The position numbers were made by a program, and so were the translations under genes. Under the pieces are notes generated by a model, which was not told the DNA's origin, searched no databases, and saw only the letters and a list, made by a program, of their open reading frames with translations. From positions 1-64,000 of the forward strand of contig DATMTS010000027.1 of assembly GCA_035564555.1 (NCBI GenBank): 64,000 nt of DNA, given 5' to 3'. Below, in pieces: positions 33,887 through 42,924 of this stretch (the first letter of the stretch is position 1; the number at the start of each line of letters is the position of its first letter). The DNA comes from DATMTS01 sp035564555. Lineage in GTDB: Bacteria; Actinomycetota; Actinomycetes; Actinomycetales; Microbacteriaceae.

Positions 33887-35581
33887 GTGACTGCGCCCCC
33901 CACCGGTATTGGCGAGGGCACGGGCACGGAACCGCCCGGGCCGCGGTTGAAGCCCGCTCGCGACCTCGATCATCGCCGGGGCAGCCGTGAACCGCATGAT
34001 CCGGATGACCCGCGGGGCACAGGCATCGATGCCTGGTTCGCACAATTGCTGAGTACGCCGGGCCGCCTGCGTGCATGGTACTGGGGTGCGCCGGCGCTCG
34101 TCACCCTGATCGCCGCTCTCCTGCGGCTGGTCGATCTGGGGAACCCGCACGCGCTGGTCTTCGATGAGACCTTCTACGTGAAGGACTCCTGGACCCTCAT
34201 GCACCTCGGCTACGAGGCATCCTGGCCCGCGACCCCGGACCCGGGATTCAACGCCGGCCACGTCGACGCGTTTTCGAGCGACCCGGAGTTCGTCGCGCAC
34301 CCACCGCTCGGCAAGTGGATCATGTCACTGGGTCTAGCGCTGTTCGGCGCCCAGAACAGCTTCGGGTGGCGATTCTCCACCGCGGTCGTCGGCGTGCTCG
34401 CCGTCGTGCTCGTGATGCTCATCGCGCGCCGGCTGTTCCGCGGTTCCACGCTGATCGCGGTGATCGCCGGAACGCTGATGGCCATCGACGGCAACGCGAT
34501 CGTGATGAGCAGGGTCGCGCTGCTCGACGGCCTGGTGATGTTCGTCGCGCTGCTCGGCTTCGGCGCCGTGCTACTGGACCGCGACTGGCAGGAGCGTCGG
34601 CTCACCGCGTTGCTGGCCCGCAAACGCTCGGCAGGCGAGGCCGCCTACTGGGGGCCGGCCCTGTGGTGGCGTCCGTGGCTGATCACCGCTGGAGCATTGT
34701 TCGGGCTGGATGCCGGCATCAAGTGGTCGGGCTTCTACTTCCTGGCATTCTTCGGCGGCTATGTCGTGATCGTCGACCTGGTGACGCGCAAGCGGGCCGG
34801 GGTGCCGTTCTGGTTCAGCTCCGGAATGCTGAAGCAGGCCCCCGTCACGTTCGTGCTCATGGTGCCGGTGGCCGTCGTGGCGTACGTCGCGACCTGGAGC
34901 GGCTGGTTGGTCACCCGGGACGGCTACTACCGGGATTGGGTGCAGTCCGCGGCCGGGCTGCGCTGGAGCGGTGCGCTGGCCTGGGTACCGGACTGGGCGC
35001 AGAATCTCTGGCACTACCAGTCGGAGATGTACAACTACAGCATCAACCTGCACGTCGCGCATCCTTATCAGTCGAATCCGCTGACCTGGCTGTTCATGAT
35101 CCGTCCCACGAGCATGTACTACGTCGGCTCGAAGTTCGGAGAGAACGGCTGCACCTCGCCGGACGGCTGTTCGTCGGCCATCACCGACCTCGCGAATCCG
35201 ATCATCTGGTGGGCCGCGGCGCTGGCCTGCCTGTATCTCGTCTACCGCTTGGCACGGTACCGCGAGTGGCAGATCGGGCTCATCCTCACCGGACTGGCCG
35301 CCGGCTACCTGCCGTGGATGCTGTACATCGATCGCACGATCTTCACCTTCTACTCGATCGCGTTCGAGCCGTATCTCATCCTCGGCCTCACGGCGGTCAT
35401 CGCGCTCGTGCTCGGTTCGCGAACGGATGCCGCGTGGCGGCGCAAACGCGGGATCGCCCTGGTCGCGGTGTTCCTCGGGGTGGCCGTGGCCATCACGGTG
35501 TTCTTCCTGCCGCTGTGGACCGGGCAGCAGATCCCGTTCTGGTACTGGCAGCTGCACATGTGGCTGCCCAGCTGGATTTAG
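33887..35581 (+). CDS. pmt: Dolichyl-phosphate-mannose-protein mannosyltransferase (PMT, GT39)
   Basis: 564-residue polytopic membrane enzyme that O-mannosylates secreted proteins using polyprenyl-phosphate mannose. After a ~60-residue charged cytoplasmic N-terminus come about 10-12 hydrophobic helices. The first loop has VFDETFYVKDSW (the catalytic Asp-Glu pair) and HPPLGKWIM. GYYRDWVQSA and MLYIDRTIFTFYSIAFEPY are further family motifs. GTG 33887 stands six bases after TAGCAT, so it is probably leaderless. Its partner rsmI is divergent, as in mycobacteria. Confidence 0.94.
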   Translation: MTAPPTGIGEGTGTEPPGPRLKPARDLDHRRGSREPHDPDDPRGTGIDAWFAQLLSTPGRLRAWYWGAPALVTLIAALLRLVDLGNPHALVFDETFYVKDSWTLMHLGYEASWPATPDPGFNAGHVDAFSSDPEFVAHPPLGKWIMSLGLALFGAQNSFGWRFSTAVVGVLAVVLVMLIARRLFRGSTLIAVIAGTLMAIDGNAIVMSRVALLDGLVMFVALLGFGAVLLDRDWQERRLTALLARKRSAGEAAYWGPALWWRPWLITAGALFGLDAGIKWSGFYFLAFFGGYVVIVDLVTRKRAGVPFWFSSGMLKQAPVTFVLMVPVAVVAYVATWSGWLVTRDGYYRDWVQSAAGLRWSGALAWVPDWAQNLWHYQSEMYNYSINLHVAHPYQSNPLTWLFMIRPTSMYYVGSKFGENGCTSPDGCSSAITDLANPIIWWAAALACLYLVYRLARYREWQIGLILTGLAAGYLPWMLYIDRTIFTFYSIAFEPYLILGLTAVIALVLGSRTDAAWRRKRGIALVAVFLGVAVAITVFFLPLWTGQQIPFWYWQLHMWLPSWI

Positions 35582-35635
35582 GGCGCTCGGGCGCGATCCA
35601 CGCAGAATGTCTTGGGGCGGTGGTAATCCTGAAGC

Positions 35636-37192
35636 ATGAACGCCGACCGCGAAGACTCCTTTTCGTCTCAACCGCTGCCCGGCAGCGAGCGGGGCCCGGC
35701 TCCGCAATCTCGACCGGGCGAGACGCCACCGCGCACCGATCGCGTGGAGGCGACGCTGATCCTGCGGCGCAAGCGGCCGGTTCCCGAGTCGACGTTCGCC
35801 GACCCCGTCTCGCGTGGCGAGTTCGATGAGTTGTACGGCGCCGACCCGGACGATGCGCGGGTGGTCGTCGACCAGATGAAGGCGCTCGGCTGTGACGTGC
35901 TCGAGGTCGACCTCGGCCGGCGTCGCGTGCGCATCAGTGCGCCGTTGCAGACGATCGGCTCCGTCTTCAACACGAAGCTGGAGTGGGTGTCGAGCGTCGA
36001 CCACGCCGGCAACCGGGTGGAACACTGGCAGCGAACCGGCGCATTGAGCCTTCCCGGCCCGTTGCCTGAACGGGTCACGGCGGTGCTGGGCCTGGACGAC
36101 CGGCCGCAGGCGCGCGCGCACTTCCGCGTCGTCAGTGCGCAAGCCGTCACGACCAGCTACACGCCGCCGCAACTCGGCACGATCTACGACTTTCCGGCGA
36201 ACACCGATGGGTCGGGGCGAACCGTCGCGATCATCGAACTCGGCGGCGGTTTCGCACAGGCCGACCTCGACGCCTACTTCGCGGAGCTCGGGCTGCGCAC
36301 TCCGAACGTGACGGCCGTCGGCATCGATGGCGCGTCGAACCAGCCGGGCAGCGACCCGAACGGCGCCGACGGCGAGGTGCTGCTCGACATCGACGTGGTG
36401 GGGGGTCTGGCACCCGCAGCCGACATCGTGGTGTATTTCGCACCGAACACCGACGCGGGCTTCGTCGACGCGATCAGCGCCGCCGCGCACGCCGACCCGA
36501 CTCCGGATGCGATAAGCATCAGCTGGGGGCAGAGCGAGGATCAATGGACCGCGCAGGCGCGCAGCGCGCTGGATGACGCTCTGGTCGACGCCGCGGCCCT
36601 CGGCGTGACGGTGACCGCCGCCGCAGGCGATGACGGCAGCACAGACCGTCAATCGGACGGCACGGCGCACGTCGACTTCCCTGCCTCGAGCCCGCACGCA
36701 CTGGCCTGCGGTGGCACACGACTGCAGGCGGATCCCTCGACCGGGTCTGTGTCGAGCGAGACGGTGTGGAACGACGGCTCCGGCAACGGAGCGACCGGCG
36801 GCGGGGTCAGCGACGCTTACCCGCGCCCGAGCTGGCAGGGCTCTGCAGGCGTGACGGGCTCCGGACGGGGCGTGCCCGACGTCGCGGCGAACGCCGATCC
36901 GGAGACCGGCTACCGGGTACGCGTTGACGGCGCAGACCTGGTGATCGGCGGCACCAGCGCCGTCGCCCCGCTCTGGGCGGCGCTCGTCGCCCGTCTCGTG
37001 CAGGCCGGCGGAAAGCGCGTCGGGCTCCTGCAACCCAAGCTGTACTCCGGAGTCGAGCCGGGCGCTCTGCAGCCCGGCTTCCGCGACATCACATCAGGAA
37101 GCAACGGGGCGTTCGCTGCCGGGCCGGGTTGGGATGCCTGCACGGGACTGGGCGTGCCGGTCGGAGCCGCCCTGCTGCCCGTCGTGAAGTAG
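35636..37192 (+). CDS. Sedolisin/kumamolisin-type serine-carboxyl peptidase (S53)
   Basis: 518-residue peptidase. An N-terminal pro-kumamolisin activation domain spans about residues 35-160 (VEATLILRRKRPVPEST onwards). The catalytic domain carries Glu247 and Asp251 (GEVLLDID), Asp332 (AAGDDGS), and Ser441 (GGTSAVAP), the complete Glu/Asp/Asp/Ser set. The C-terminal Ca2+ site appears as RDITSG and GPGWDACTGLG. No signal peptide or lipobox is visible: the N-terminus is acidic and polar, which is odd for an acid peptidase expected outside the cell. Start ATG 35636; no close Shine-Dalgarno. Confidence 0.93.
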   Translation: MNADREDSFSSQPLPGSERGPAPQSRPGETPPRTDRVEATLILRRKRPVPESTFADPVSRGEFDELYGADPDDARVVVDQMKALGCDVLEVDLGRRRVRISAPLQTIGSVFNTKLEWVSSVDHAGNRVEHWQRTGALSLPGPLPERVTAVLGLDDRPQARAHFRVVSAQAVTTSYTPPQLGTIYDFPANTDGSGRTVAIIELGGGFAQADLDAYFAELGLRTPNVTAVGIDGASNQPGSDPNGADGEVLLDIDVVGGLAPAADIVVYFAPNTDAGFVDAISAAAHADPTPDAISISWGQSEDQWTAQARSALDDALVDAAALGVTVTAAAGDDGSTDRQSDGTAHVDFPASSPHALACGGTRLQADPSTGSVSSETVWNDGSGNGATGGGVSDAYPRPSWQGSAGVTGSGRGVPDVAANADPETGYRVRVDGADLVIGGTSAVAPLWAALVARLVQAGGKRVGLLQPKLYSGVEPGALQPGFRDITSGSNGAFAAGPGWDACTGLGVPVGAALLPVVK

Positions 37193-37288
37193 CGACGACG
37201 GGCCCCATGCGACGATTGAGCGGCGAGCGAAGACGAACGGGCGTGTCGAGACCCGCTGTGCGGCGGCATCCGTGCCGGGGGCGCCGGG

Positions 37289-38872
37289 TCAGAAGGCGAC
37301 GGCTTGACCGTCTTTACGGTGATCGGACCCGGCGACGTAACCGCTCGGCAACGCTCGGATGAGCTGCGCTCCCCCGAATCCAGCGGCCTCGGACGGCGAC
37401 GCGACGGTGATCTGATGACCTCGAGCACGCAGTTCGGCGACCACCCCTGCATCGAATCCCGATTCGACGGCGACCGATCGGCCGGCATCCACCCGCCAGC
37501 GCGGGGCATCCGACGCCTCCTGCGGGTTCTGGTCGTGGTCGACCGTGCGCAGCGTCATCTGCACATGGCCTTGCGCCTGCATGGCGCCGCCCATCACGCC
37601 GAAACTCATCAGCGGAGCTCCGTCACGCATCAGGAAGCCCGGGATGATCGTGTTCAGGGGCCGTTTGCCCGGCGCGAGCGCATTCGGATGTCCCGCCTCG
37701 AGCACGAAACCGGAGCCGCGGTTCTGCATCGCGATGCCCGTGCCGGGAACGACGATTCCGGAGCCGAAACCGTAGTAGTTCGATTGGATGAGCGAGACCA
37801 TCATCCCGGCGTCGTCGGCCGCGGTGACGTACACCGTGCCGCCGCGTCGCGGTGTGCCGAACACGGGTTCCCCTGCGTGATCCGGCTCGATGAGCGATGC
37901 GCGCTGTGCGAGGTAGTCGTCGTCGAGCAGGTCGCCGGGGCCGACCTCCATCCAGCCGGGGTCGGCGGCGTAGCGCGCGAGGTCGGCCAGCGCGAGCTTC
38001 ATCGCCTCCAGCTGCACGTGCACCCGATCGGCGGAGTCGAGCGGTGCGGATGCCTCGGCCCGGTTGCGCAGGATGCCGAGCGCGATGAGCGCAGCGACGC
38101 CCTGCCCGTTGGGCGGCAGCTCGTGAAGCTGTGAGCCGTGGTACTCGGTCGCGATCGTGTCGACCCACTCGGATTCGTGCGCGGCGAGATCGTCGACCGT
38201 CATCGCGGCCCCGTGCCGGGCGGCATCCGCCGCGATCTCCTCGGCCAGCCGGCCGTGGTAGAAGCTCTCCCCGGCGGTCGCCGCGATCTCCTCGAGCGTC
38301 GACGCCTGGGCCGGATACGCGAACGATTCGCCGGCCCGAGGTGCGCGCCCGCCTGGCAGGAAGCCCTCGGCGAACGCATCGAAGCCGCCGAACACGCCGG
38401 CGGCCCTCGCCCAATGGTGGGCCGTGATCGGGCTCACCGGGAACCCGTGGCGCGCGTACCGCACCGCCGGCTCCGCCAGCCGGGTCAGGGGAAGCCGGGC
38501 GAAACGCTCGGCGAGCGCTGCCCAACCGGACACGGCGCCAGGGACGGTGACGGCATCCCAGCCGCGCAGCGGCATCTCGGTCAGACCGGCGTACCGCGCG
38601 AGGTCGAGCCCGGCGGGGCTTCGACCGCTCGCGTTGAGGCCGTGCAGACGCGCCCCGTCCCAGACGATCGCGAACAGGTCGCCACCGATGCCGTTGCTCG
38701 TAGGTTCGACGACGGTGAGCGCGATCGCGGCGGCAAGCGCGGCATCCACGGCGTTGCCGCCGTCGGCCATCGCCTGCAGCCCGGCCTGAGCCGCCAGCGG
38801 CTGCGATGTCGCCACGACGTTGCCGCCCATCACCGGCATCCGCTGCGACGGATACGGAAACGAGTAGTCCAT
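37289..38872 (-). CDS. ggt: Gamma-glutamyltransferase/hydrolase family protein
   Basis: Ntn-hydrolase of 527 residues. GGNVVATSQPLAAQAGLQAMADGGNAVDAALA is the usual N-terminal region (given in parts), with GGDLFAI following. The putative autocleavage and nucleophile Thr lies in RRGGTVYVTAADDAG at about residue 350. SGFVLE, GKRPLNTIIPGFL and FGVMGGAMQAQGHVQ build the small subunit. No signal peptide is seen from ATG 38872, so it may be cytosolic. TAGACT lies seven bases upstream of this ATG (leaderless pattern); the longer frame to 38959 reads through repeat DNA. Glutathione or gamma-glutamyl peptides or cephalosporin-type amides could be substrates. Confidence 0.9.
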   Translation of the reverse strand: MDYSFPYPSQRMPVMGGNVVATSQPLAAQAGLQAMADGGNAVDAALAAAIALTVVEPTSNGIGGDLFAIVWDGARLHGLNASGRSPAGLDLARYAGLTEMPLRGWDAVTVPGAVSGWAALAERFARLPLTRLAEPAVRYARHGFPVSPITAHHWARAAGVFGGFDAFAEGFLPGGRAPRAGESFAYPAQASTLEEIAATAGESFYHGRLAEEIAADAARHGAAMTVDDLAAHESEWVDTIATEYHGSQLHELPPNGQGVAALIALGILRNRAEASAPLDSADRVHVQLEAMKLALADLARYAADPGWMEVGPGDLLDDDYLAQRASLIEPDHAGEPVFGTPRRGGTVYVTAADDAGMMVSLIQSNYYGFGSGIVVPGTGIAMQNRGSGFVLEAGHPNALAPGKRPLNTIIPGFLMRDGAPLMSFGVMGGAMQAQGHVQMTLRTVDHDQNPQEASDAPRWRVDAGRSVAVESGFDAGVVAELRARGHQITVASPSEAAGFGGAQLIRALPSGYVAGSDHRKDGQAVAF

Positions 38873-38935
38873 GTTCGGCAGTCTAAGTTTCTGCCGCACG
38901 CGCGGCGGGATAAGGCAGGCGATCGCGGCGCGGCG

Positions 38936-38967
38936 CGCGGCACGCGGCACGCGGCACACGGCACGCG
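38936..38967. repeat. CGCGGCA-type repeat tract
   Basis: GGCACGCGGCAC is repeated about four times with small changes; it is the reverse complement of the tract at 32041-32078. Confidence 0.6.
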
Positions 38968-38981
38968 ATCGCGGCTCTCAT

Positions 38982-39046
38982 CCGAACCGGTTTTGTCCAT
39001 CGGAACGCAGAATGTTTCCGGTTCGGATGGACAAAGCCGGTTCCGA
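38982..39046. repeat. Palindromic element, copy 3
   Basis: CGAACCGGTTTTGTCCATCG on the left pairs, with about three mismatches, with the right arm ending ACAAAGCCGGTTCCG. The centre again reads AGAATGTTTCCGGTTC, as in copy 1. The arms differ from copy 1 in compensated positions (GTGCA/TGCAC there, GTCCA/TGGAC here). Confidence 0.8.
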
Positions 39047-39140
39047 TGGGAGAGGCGGGCGGTTCCGACGGAGAGGCGGGGGGGGTTCCGATGGAAGGCA
39101 GGCGGGCCGACGGGAGGCGGGGGGCCGATGGTGCGGGCGA
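39039..39140. repeat. Degenerate GGTTCCGATGG/AGGCGGG direct repeats
   Basis: Three to four copies, 18-24 bp apart, of a unit that starts GGTTCCGA(T/C)GG and ends in AGGCGGG. The first unit overlaps the right arm of the palindrome, as if the repeats had grown from it. Confidence 0.55.
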
Positions 39141-39209
39141 GGGGCGCACGGGTTGCGGTCTGTTACGCCGATGGGCGAGTAACCGGTGCCCGCCGGATAC
39201 CGTGGAGCC

Positions 39210-40505
39210 ATGGCAGACCGCGAATACGGCTTTCGCACGCGTGCAATCCACGCGGGCAACATCCCCGACCCCGTGACGGGAGCCAGGGCGCTGCCCATCT
39301 ACCAGACGAGTGCGTTCGTCTTCGATGACACCGCGGATGCCGCGGCGCGGTTCGCGCTGCAGAAATACGGCAACGTCTACTCCCGCTTGGCGAACCCGAC
39401 GGTGGCCAGCTTCGAGGAGCGGGTCGCGAGCCTGGAGGGCGGTCTCGGTGCCGTCGCGACGGCATCCGGTCTCTCGGCGCAGTACATCACGTTCGCGTCG
39501 CTGGCCGGCGCCGGAGACCACATCGTGGCCTCCGCCAGTCTCTACGGCGGCTCGATCACGCAGCTCGACGTGACACTGCGCCGATTCGGGGTCGAGACGA
39601 CGTTCGTTTCCAGCTCCGACCCGGCCGACTATGCCGCGGCCATCACCGACAAGACGAAGCTGGTGTTCGCCGAGACCATCGCGAACCCGTCGGGCGAGAT
39701 CGCCGACATCGAGGGCCTCGCCGAGGTCGCACACGCGGCAGGCATCCCCCTGATCATCGACTCGACGATCGCCACCCCCTACCTCAACCGCCCGTTCGAA
39801 TGGGGCGCTGACGTCGTCGTCCACTCAGCGACCAAGTTCCTCGGTGGTCACGGCACGACGCTCGGCGGCGTAGTGGTGGAGAGCGGCCGGTTCCACTGGC
39901 ACAGCGAGAAGTTCCCCTTGTTCGGCCAGCCGGTTGCGACCTACGGCGGCCTGCAGTGGTCGGGCAACTTCGGCGAGTACGCGTTCCTCACCCGGCTGCG
40001 CGCCGAGCAGTTGCGCGACATCGGTCCGACGCTCGCCCCGCACTCCGCATTCCTGCTCGCGCAGGGTGTCGAGACCCTGTCGTTCCGCATGAAGGCGCAC
40101 GTGGAGAATGCCCGCGCCGTCGCGCAGTGGCTGGATGCCGACCCGCGCGTCCAGCAGGTGTTCTGGGCGGGGCTGCCCTCGCATCCGCACCACGAACGGG
40201 CGGCGAAGTACCTGCCGGAAGGCCCCGGTTCGGTGTTCAGCTTCGAGGTGGCCGGCGGCCGCGCGGCAGGGCAGGCGTTCATCGAGAACGTGAACCTGGC
40301 CAGCCATCTGGCGAACATCGGCGACGCCAAGACGCTGGTAATCCACCCCGCATCGACCACGCACGCGCAACTCACCGAGCAGCAACTGCTGGACGCCGGC
40401 GTGCTGCCCGGTCTCGTGCGTGTCAGCGTCGGCATCGAAGACGTCGACGACATCATCTACGATCTCGATCAGGCACTGGGCAAGGCCGAGGAGGCTGCGG
40501 CATGA
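39210..40505 (+). CDS. metY: O-acetylhomoserine sulfhydrylase / PLP-dependent Met-Cys metabolism enzyme
   Basis: 431-residue PLP enzyme that makes homocysteine from O-acetylhomoserine and sulfide. The N-terminus FRTRAIHAGNIPDPVTGARALPIYQTSAF (in parts) and YSRLANPTVASFEERVASLEGG are diagnostic. The PLP lysine lies in VHSATKFLGGHGTTLGG, and PYLNRPFEWGADV precedes it. The C-terminal NIGDAKTLVIHPASTTHAQL is also typical. ATG 39210 stands six bases after TACCGT with GGAG between, so both leaderless and SD-led initiation are possible. The last codons overlap the CoA-binding gene (ATGA), a pairing common in actinobacteria. Confidence 0.95.
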   Translation: MADREYGFRTRAIHAGNIPDPVTGARALPIYQTSAFVFDDTADAAARFALQKYGNVYSRLANPTVASFEERVASLEGGLGAVATASGLSAQYITFASLAGAGDHIVASASLYGGSITQLDVTLRRFGVETTFVSSSDPADYAAAITDKTKLVFAETIANPSGEIADIEGLAEVAHAAGIPLIIDSTIATPYLNRPFEWGADVVVHSATKFLGGHGTTLGGVVVESGRFHWHSEKFPLFGQPVATYGGLQWSGNFGEYAFLTRLRAEQLRDIGPTLAPHSAFLLAQGVETLSFRMKAHVENARAVAQWLDADPRVQQVFWAGLPSHPHHERAAKYLPEGPGSVFSFEVAGGRAAGQAFIENVNLASHLANIGDAKTLVIHPASTTHAQLTEQQLLDAGVLPGLVRVSVGIEDVDDIIYDLDQALGKAEEAAA

Positions 40506-41074
40506 GCACGACGACGGATGCGACGGTGCAATTGCCGAACGGCCTCAGCTGCGAGTTGCCGGCCGACTCCCCCCTCGCGCGGCTGCTGCGTTCCCAGCGC
40601 ACCTGGGTCGGCCCGGACGCCAAGGAGCGGCTGAAGATCCTGCGCGCGGCGAAGTCGGTGGCTATCGTCGGGGCGTCCCCCAATCCGGCGCGCTCGAGCT
40701 ACTTCGTCGGTACCTATCTGCAGCAGTCCAGCGATTACCGGGTGTACTTCGTGAACCCGAACGCCGACACCATCCTCGGCGAGAAGGCGTACGCGTCGCT
40801 GAAGGACCTGCCGGAGGTGCCCGACATCGTTGACGTGTTCCGCCGCGGCAGCGACATCCCGTCGGTCATCGACGAGGTCGTCGAGATCGGGGCGCCGACC
40901 ATTTGGGTTCAGCTGGGCATCTGGAACCAGGATGCCGCCGAGTACGGCGAGACGAAAGGCCTCACGGTCGTGATGGACCGGTGCATCAAGATCGAGCACG
41001 CGCGCTTCCACGGCGGTCTGCACCTGCTCGGCTTCGACACCGGACAGATCACGGCGCGCAAGACGATCCGCTGA
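40502..41074 (+). CDS. CoA-binding protein (YccU-like)
   Basis: 190-residue Rossmann-fold protein of the CoA_binding_2 family. SVAIVGASPNPARSSYFVGTYLQQ contains the nucleotide loop, then VYFVNPNADTILGEKAYASLKDLPE and VDVFRRGSDIPSVIDEVVEIGAPTIWVQLGI, ending in the conserved DRCIKIEHARF. It overlaps the metY stop by 4 bp, so the two are translated together. Proteins of this type bind CoA; a link to O-acetylhomoserine metabolism is suggested only by this conserved linkage. Confidence 0.9.
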   Translation: MSTTTDATVQLPNGLSCELPADSPLARLLRSQRTWVGPDAKERLKILRAAKSVAIVGASPNPARSSYFVGTYLQQSSDYRVYFVNPNADTILGEKAYASLKDLPEVPDIVDVFRRGSDIPSVIDEVVEIGAPTIWVQLGIWNQDAAEYGETKGLTVVMDRCIKIEHARFHGGLHLLGFDTGQITARKTIR

Positions 41075-41159
41075 CGCGAGGCGAGCTCGCCCGCCCTGGC
41101 GAGCCGCCCCCGCACGATCGGCCGGCGGCCGCGACGTCCTCGCGCGCAAGAATGGTGCG

Positions 41160-41666
41160 ATGACGCTTTTGATCCGCGACGTGGTCGCTGCAGACGCGGA
41201 AGCTCTCGGCCGCATGCACCACGCGAGCTGGGTCGAGGCCTACTCGTCGCTTCTTCCCGACGAGTTCTGGCATACGTACCTGCCCGAGACGCGCATCGAG
41301 CAGTATCGGCGCAGCCTGCTAGAGCCCCAGCCGGGAACGCGTTTGGTCGTCGCCGAGGTCGATGGCGCGATCGTCGGGCATGCCATGACCGGGCCGGGCA
41401 CCGACGGTGCCGGCGGGCTGTACCCGGCGGTGCGCGAACGCGAGGTCTATTCGATCTACGTGCTCGCGGCGCACCATGGGTCGGGCTTGGGGCAGAGCCT
41501 GTTGGATGCCGTGCTCGCACCCGATGAAGCCGCCCAGTTGTGGGTGTTCGAGAACAATCCGCGAGCCATCGCCTTCTACCGGCGCAACGGATTCACACCG
41601 AACGGCACGCGACACGTGTTCGGCGCGAGATTCGGCAATCAGCCGGAGATCCGGATGGTGCGCTAG
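41160..41666 (+). CDS. GNAT-family N-acetyltransferase
   Basis: 168-residue acetyltransferase. The GNAT fold starts at IRDVVAADAEALGRMHHASWVEAYSSLLP (in parts); the acetyl-CoA binding motif A appears as VREREVYSIYVLAAHHGSGLGQSLLDAVL, with the pantetheine loop (Q/R-x-x-G-x-G/A) as HHGSGLG, and motif B as LWVFENNPRAIAFYRRNGF. Substrate unknown. It converges on the MFS gene with 7 bp between stops. Confidence 0.9.
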   Translation: MTLLIRDVVAADAEALGRMHHASWVEAYSSLLPDEFWHTYLPETRIEQYRRSLLEPQPGTRLVVAEVDGAIVGHAMTGPGTDGAGGLYPAVREREVYSIYVLAAHHGSGLGQSLLDAVLAPDEAAQLWVFENNPRAIAFYRRNGFTPNGTRHVFGARFGNQPEIRMVR

Positions 41667-41673
41667 CGGTGCC

Positions 41674-42924
41674 TCACGCCGGCGTCGCGAGATCCTCTCG
41701 CGCGCGCCGCGGCATCCTCAGGGCATAGGCGGACGCCACGAGCATCAGTGCGGCCGCGACGGAGAACGCCGCGGCGAACGAGGAGACGTCCACGAGCCAT
41801 CCGGCGACCAGCGGTCCGAGGATGGCGCCGAAGTCGGAGAACATCGAGAAGACGGCGACGGGCGTGCCGCCACGGGATCCGGCCGCGTCTCCGACCGCGG
41901 CGGCGGGGGCGGTGGCCATGAAGGCGGCGGTGACCCCGTAAAAGGCCAGCAACACGATCAGCACCCACAAGTTCGGAGCGAACGGCACCGCGAACAGGGC
42001 GACGGCGCCGAGGGAGAATGCGCCGACGATCGCAGGCCTACGGCCCACGGTGTCGACGAACCTGCCGGCCGGGGCAAGGGCCGCGGTCTGTGCGACGGCC
42101 GCGATGGCGAAGGCGATGCCGGTCCATGTCGGGGTGTAATGCAGCGCCTCCACGATCAGCACGGGCACCAAGGCGCTGCGCACGCCGAGCGCCGCCCAGC
42201 CCTGGGAGAAGTTCGCGAGGCAGGCGGCGCGGTATCCACGATCGCGCAACACCTCTCGGAACGGCTTCACGGGCGTCTCGGCGGCATCCGGCTGCTCGCG
42301 CGTGCGCGGCCGCAACATGAAGAGGCCGATCAGTCCAGCGACGACGAGGGTGCCGGCGTAGAAGAAGAACGGCGCGCGCAACGACACGAGCGCGAGAACA
42401 CCGCCGAGCGCCGGCCCCGCCATGCCGCCGATCAGAAAGCCGCCCTGATAGAAACCAACCGCACGGCCGCGGATCGCAGGGGACGTCGAGCCGAGCAGCA
42501 ACGTCATCGCCGAGACGGTGAACATGGCTGAGCCGATGCCGCCGGCGCCGCGCAGCAACAGCACCTGGGGGTAGTTCTGAGCCACTCCGACCAGAGCGCT
42601 GGAGAGAGCGACGATGCCGATGCCGATCGCCAGCACCGTGCGCTCACCGCCGCGGTTGATCAGCCAACCGCAGAACGGGCTGGAGACGATCCGCATCAGA
42701 GCGAATGCTGAGACGACCGCGCCGATCTCCAGATAGCCGACCCCGAAGCTCCGCACGAACACCGGCAGCACCGGAACGACGACGCCGAACCCGACCATCA
42801 CGAAGAACGCCACCACGCCGAGCACGACGACCTCGCGCCCGAGGCGCGGCTTGCCATCTCCCCGGCCGGGAAGGGACGCCGACTCACCGGCTGAAAACGG
42901 CTCCCCCGGCGACGCGTTGGTCAT
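41674..42924 (-). CDS. MFS transporter (12-helix, MdtG/TetA-like)
   Basis: 416-residue membrane protein with 12 hydrophobic segments. The N-terminus (VVLGVVAFFVMVGFGVVVPVLPVFVRSFG) and the loop FCGWLINRGGERTVL, equivalent to the G-x-x-x-D/N-R-x-G-R-R motif A, are MFS hallmarks. SPAIRGRAVGFYQGGFLIGGMAGPALGGVL is the motif C region of drug:H+ antiporters. Substrate unknown. ATG 42924 stands six bases after TAGCCT, fitting a leaderless transcript. Confidence 0.88.
   Translation of the reverse strand: MTNASPGEPFSAGESASLPGRGDGKPRLGREVVVLGVVAFFVMVGFGVVVPVLPVFVRSFGVGYLEIGAVVSAFALMRIVSSPFCGWLINRGGERTVLAIGIGIVALSSALVGVAQNYPQVLLLRGAGGIGSAMFTVSAMTLLLGSTSPAIRGRAVGFYQGGFLIGGMAGPALGGVLALVSLRAPFFFYAGTLVVAGLIGLFMLRPRTREQPDAAETPVKPFREVLRDRGYRAACLANFSQGWAALGVRSALVPVLIVEALHYTPTWTGIAFAIAAVAQTAALAPAGRFVDTVGRRPAIVGAFSLGAVALFAVPFAPNLWVLIVLLAFYGVTAAFMATAPAAAVGDAAGSRGGTPVAVFSMFSDFGAILGPLVAGWLVDVSSFAAAFSVAAALMLVASAYALRMPRRAREDLATPA

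Larger units (their letters stand above)
38873..39209. other. 337-bp intergenic gap between ggt and metY with repeats
   Basis: Two divergent promoters (TAGACT for ggt, TACCGT for metY) flank repeat DNA: a CGCGGCA tract at 38936-38967, palindrome copy 3 at 38982-39046, and degenerate direct repeats at 39039-39140. No gene is credible, and I see no riboswitch-like conserved core upstream of metY. Confidence 0.6.

Noticed and set aside
34571..37033. An 820-codon frame antisense to the mannosyltransferase and peptidase genes
   Set aside because: Composition is that of an antisense shadow; both sense genes have complete catalytic motifs.
39046..39209. A possible SAM-responsive riboswitch ahead of metY
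   Set aside because: The stretch consists of G-rich direct repeats and a palindrome; no conserved riboswitch core or terminator/antiterminator pair is visible, and the promoter looks leaderless.
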